Of a stretch of DNA of 32,612 nt, positions 30,370 to 32,612 are shown one piece after another. This DNA comes from Anaerolineales bacterium (GTDB taxonomy: Bacteria; Chloroflexota; Anaerolineae; Anaerolineales; UBA11579): positions 1-32,612 of the forward strand of contig JANJTX010000182.1 of assembly GCA_024710875.1 (NCBI GenBank). Reading direction: 5' to 3'. The notes under the pieces are model-generated. The model did not search any database. It saw nothing but the letters and a program-made list of their open reading frames with translations, and was not told the origin of the DNA. The position numbers were made by a program, and so were the translations under genes. Each line of letters opens with the position of its first letter. Position 1 is the stretch's first letter.

Positions 30370-31922
30370 ACAGGGCAGCTGAATCGCCGCGGGCCTGGGA
30401 AAATCTGGTGCTGGTCTCGGCGCTGCTGGGCGGCGGGTTGTTGCGAATTCTGCCGGCGGCTCTCAGCGATTTCCCGCTGAATGACGGGGGGCTGTTTTAC
30501 GCCATGGTGCGCGATCTGCAAGCCAACGGCCTGCGCCTGCCAGTGCTGACCAGTTATAACGGCGGGGGCATCCCGTTTGCCTACCCGCCCCTGGCCCTGT
30601 ATATCACCGCACTGCTCAATAACGGCCTGGGCGGGGGAGACCTGCTGGGCTTATTTCGCTGGCTGCCAGCCGCGCTCACGCTGGCCAGTCTGCCGGCTTT
30701 TTTTGCGCTGGCCAAGACGGCATTGCCCAGCCGTTCGCTGGCGGTCCTGGCAACGGTAGCCTTCGCCTTTCTTCCCCGTACTTACTCCTGGTTCGTGCTC
30801 GGTGGGGGCATCAGCCGTGCCAGCTACCTGCTGCTGTACTTGCTGGCGGCGCGGGCGCTCCTGATGCTGTTCAGGGAACCCGGTTTTCAGCCCAAAACCA
30901 TGCTGGCCACCACCCTTTGGTGCAGCCTGCTGGTGCTTTCCCATCCCGAAGCAGCCGTGCACGGCGCCACCACGGGCGTTCTGTTCTGGCTGCTGCTGGC
31001 TCCCCGGCGAGCCGGAACCATCAAAGCCGCGGCCGTCGGGCTGGGCGTGCTGCTACTCACGGCAGCCTGGTGGGGTGTAGTGCTGGCGCAGCACGGGCTG
31101 GCCCCATTTATTTCTGCCGGCCATACAGGTGGGCACTCGCTGCGGGCGCTATGGTTCATTTTTGTTCCGCTGCTCGGCGAAGAACAACTGCTGCCGCTGC
31201 TGACCAGTCTGGGGTTGTTGGGATTGGCCCTGCAGCTGGGCGCGCGCCGCTGGCTGCTGCTGGCCTGGTTTGCCGTGCCGCTCGTGGTCCTGCCGCGCAG
31301 CGCGCCCGCCATCAGTATTCTGCCCCTGGCGCTGGCGGCCGGGGTTGGCCTGAATGCCGTCCTGAGCCAGGTGTTGGCGCAGCGGCAGCCAGGGGCCAAT
31401 TGGGCCGAGTGCCTGATGCGCTCGCGCCTGGCCCAGGCGGGCCTGGCCTATGTCCTGATCTTCTCGCTTGCCAGCGGATTCTTATACTCCGTGAAACTTT
31501 CCAGCCTGCGGGTCTCACCGGCCGAGCGATCGGCCCTGATTTGGGTTACTGAACATTCCCCGCCGGACAGCCGGTTCCTGCTTCTCACCGGCCGGCCCGA
31601 GGCATTTGCCGACCCACTGGCGGAGTGGTTTCCGGCCCTGACCGGACGCCGGGCTGTCACGACCATTCAGGGCCAGGAATGGCGTCTTGGGCCGGACTTC
31701 CAGATCCATCGCCAGCAAGCCAACCGTTTACAAACTTGCGCCGCTGCCGGGCTGGCCTGCCTGGTAGATTGGCAGACAGAGACCGGCTGGTCTGCAGATT
31801 ATCTGTTGCTGAGTGCCGAGTTCGCGCCCGGCCTGCTCGCAAACCAACTCGGCAGTGATACTGGCTACCAGCTGGTGTATTCAGTCAGCGGCGTGAGCAT
31901 CTTTCAGGTCGTCAGGCCCTGA
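30366..31922 (+). CDS. Polytopic membrane protein, GT-C (GT39-like) glycosyltransferase candidate
   Basis: A 518-aa protein with about ten membrane helices in the first 380 residues, then a soluble extracytoplasmic C-terminal domain (about 400-518). The first external loop, DFPLNDGGLFYAMVRDLQ, matches the acidic active-site loop position of GT-C enzymes such as ArnT, PMT or oligosaccharyltransferases. It is followed by GIPFAYPPLALYI, like the PPL motif of that group. Such enzymes use polyprenyl-phosphate-linked sugars. The overlap with the O-antigen ligase-like gene (ATG 30366 inside its stop) supports a shared role in surface polysaccharide or glycoprotein assembly. I cannot assign sugar or acceptor. 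It may alternatively be a membrane protein of unknown function. Confidence 0.7.
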   Translation: MNRAAESPRAWENLVLVSALLGGGLLRILPAALSDFPLNDGGLFYAMVRDLQANGLRLPVLTSYNGGGIPFAYPPLALYITALLNNGLGGGDLLGLFRWLPAALTLASLPAFFALAKTALPSRSLAVLATVAFAFLPRTYSWFVLGGGISRASYLLLYLLAARALLMLFREPGFQPKTMLATTLWCSLLVLSHPEAAVHGATTGVLFWLLLAPRRAGTIKAAAVGLGVLLLTAAWWGVVLAQHGLAPFISAGHTGGHSLRALWFIFVPLLGEEQLLPLLTSLGLLGLALQLGARRWLLLAWFAVPLVVLPRSAPAISILPLALAAGVGLNAVLSQVLAQRQPGANWAECLMRSRLAQAGLAYVLIFSLASGFLYSVKLSSLRVSPAERSALIWVTEHSPPDSRFLLLTGRPEAFADPLAEWFPALTGRRAVTTIQGQEWRLGPDFQIHRQQANRLQTCAAAGLACLVDWQTETGWSADYLLLSAEFAPGLLANQLGSDTGYQLVYSVSGVSIFQVVRP

Positions 31923-32017
31923 TCTCTTTCAACAACTGCCCGCGGTTAAGTGCTGGCGTAAAAATCATGTCAGGGTTAAACTCATGCAGTACGATTCCAA
32001 TCCCCTAGAGGTCATCG
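31923..32017 (+). other. Intergenic region before the PhnD-like gene
   Basis: A 95-nt gap. A Shine-Dalgarno GAGGT at 32008-32012 serves the downstream gene. AT-rich patches (GCGTAAAAATC and GGGTTAAACTC) could be promoter parts, but I see no -10/-35 pair I can support and no terminator hairpin. Confidence 0.4.
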
Positions 32018-32612
32018 ATGAATCTTCCCATTTTTCTAAAACGTCTGCTTACAGCCGGGCTGTTGCTGACAGCCCTGGTTGCCTGTGCCAGCCCCGCACC
32101 AGACTCCGACCAACCGCTCCCGGATACGGGCGAACGCCGGGCGCTGGTGCTGGGCGATATATCCGATGACCCGGCGGAGGTGATTGAAGGCACCCAGCCC
32201 CTGGCCGACTATCTGGCAGCCAAGCTGGCTGACCAGGGGATCACCCACGGGGAAGTGCGGGTGGTTGCGAATGCCGAAGAAATGACCCGCCTGATGCAGG
32301 CGGGTGAGGTGGACCTGTATTTTGACAGCGTGTACCCGGCGACCCTGATTGCCGATGCCACCGGCGGCCAGATCATCCTGCGCCGCTGGCGCTTTGGGGT
32401 GGAAGAATATTTCTCGGTAATTTTTGCCAAAGAATCGAGCCAGATTGATTCGCTGGCCGACATTCAGGGCCAGGTGATTGCCTTTGACGCCCCGTACTCC
32501 ACCTCCGGCTACTTCCTGCCCGCTATTCATCTGCTGGATAATGGGTTCACGCTCGTCGGGCGTCAGTCGCCCCTTGCGGCGGATGAAATTGGGCTGACCT
32601 TCAGCTACGATG
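32018..32612 (+). CDS. PhnD-like phosphate/phosphonate ABC transporter binding lipoprotein (5' part)
   Basis: An open frame from ATG 32018 runs off the window after 198 codons. The N-terminus (NLPIFLKRLLTAGLLLTALVAC) is a lipoprotein signal with a lipobox LVAC (Cys 23), so the mature protein is a membrane-tethered substrate-binding protein. The mature part shows a type 2 periplasmic-binding fold of the PhnD/TauA type: RRALVLGDISDDPAEVIEGTQPLADYLA, VANAEEMTRLMQAGEVDLYFDSVYPATLIA, and the IQGQVIAFDAPYSTSGYFLPAIHLL segment, where the ST-S-GY pattern contacts phosphonate or phosphite. GAGGT lies 5 nt upstream. The C-terminus and any transporter subunits are outside the window, so the ligand is not established. 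Confidence 0.88.
   Translation, partial: MNLPIFLKRLLTAGLLLTALVACASPAPDSDQPLPDTGERRALVLGDISDDPAEVIEGTQPLADYLAAKLADQGITHGEVRVVANAEEMTRLMQAGEVDLYFDSVYPATLIADATGGQIILRRWRFGVEEYFSVIFAKESSQIDSLADIQGQVIAFDAPYSTSGYFLPAIHLLDNGFTLVGRQSPLAADEIGLTFSYD

Overview
The window is a gene-dense, GC-rich (roughly 60% GC by eye) bacterial chromosome segment with about 32 protein genes, one tRNA gene, short intergenic spaces and no insertion sequence, phage gene or CRISPR array that I can see. The gene set and protein style (glucokinase family Glk, tandem-HTH RodZ-like protein, SPFH/slipin, aldehyde ferredoxin oxidoreductase family enzyme, EttA, DUF255 protein, MurA with Asp in place of the catalytic Cys) fit a member of the Chloroflexota, probably Anaerolineae. 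That placement is my inference from gene style, not a database result.

Layout. 1-2295: a leftward operon of a small unknown protein, glucokinase, an OmpR/PhoB-type response regulator and the start of a probable sensor kinase, driven from a palindromic -10 box apparently shared with a rightward tRNA-Leu(UAG). 2464-4622: tig-clpP protein-folding/proteolysis pair. 4637-6466: HAD phosphatase and rlmN. 6479-8755: a compact set of a stand-alone NIL-domain protein, a lipid kinase-like protein, an RsbX-like PP2C phosphatase and a small P-loop protein. 8752-9528: leftward prepilin peptidase. 9560-11292: murA facing trxA across a two-way terminator. 11332-14165: scpA and a thioredoxin-fold DUF255 protein. 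14181-18823: hisS, rplI, RodZ-like gene, rimO. 18832-20351: leftward mgtE with a long leader. 20348-22805: leftward HD hydrolase, slipin and an OMPDC/HUMPS-family enzyme. 22846-29086: ettA, an AOR-family oxidoreductase and pabB-pabA-pabC (4-aminobenzoate for folate). 29088-31922: O-antigen ligase-like protein and a GT-C-like membrane glycosyltransferase. 32018 to the end: a truncated PhnD-like binding lipoprotein.

The strongest whole-window signal is in the gene starts. Seven genes that begin transcription units (HAD, prepilin peptidase, scpA, hisS, RodZ-like, ettA, O-antigen ligase-like) have a TANAAT -10 box ending only 6-8 nt before an ATG and no Shine-Dalgarno, so the mRNA should begin at or within about two bases of the start codon. 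Genes with a longer leader have a Shine-Dalgarno and several use GTG or TTG. The most system-like neighbourhoods are the NIL/lipid kinase/RsbX-like/P-loop set and the HD hydrolase/slipin/HUMPS set. Their functions are not established by the sequence.
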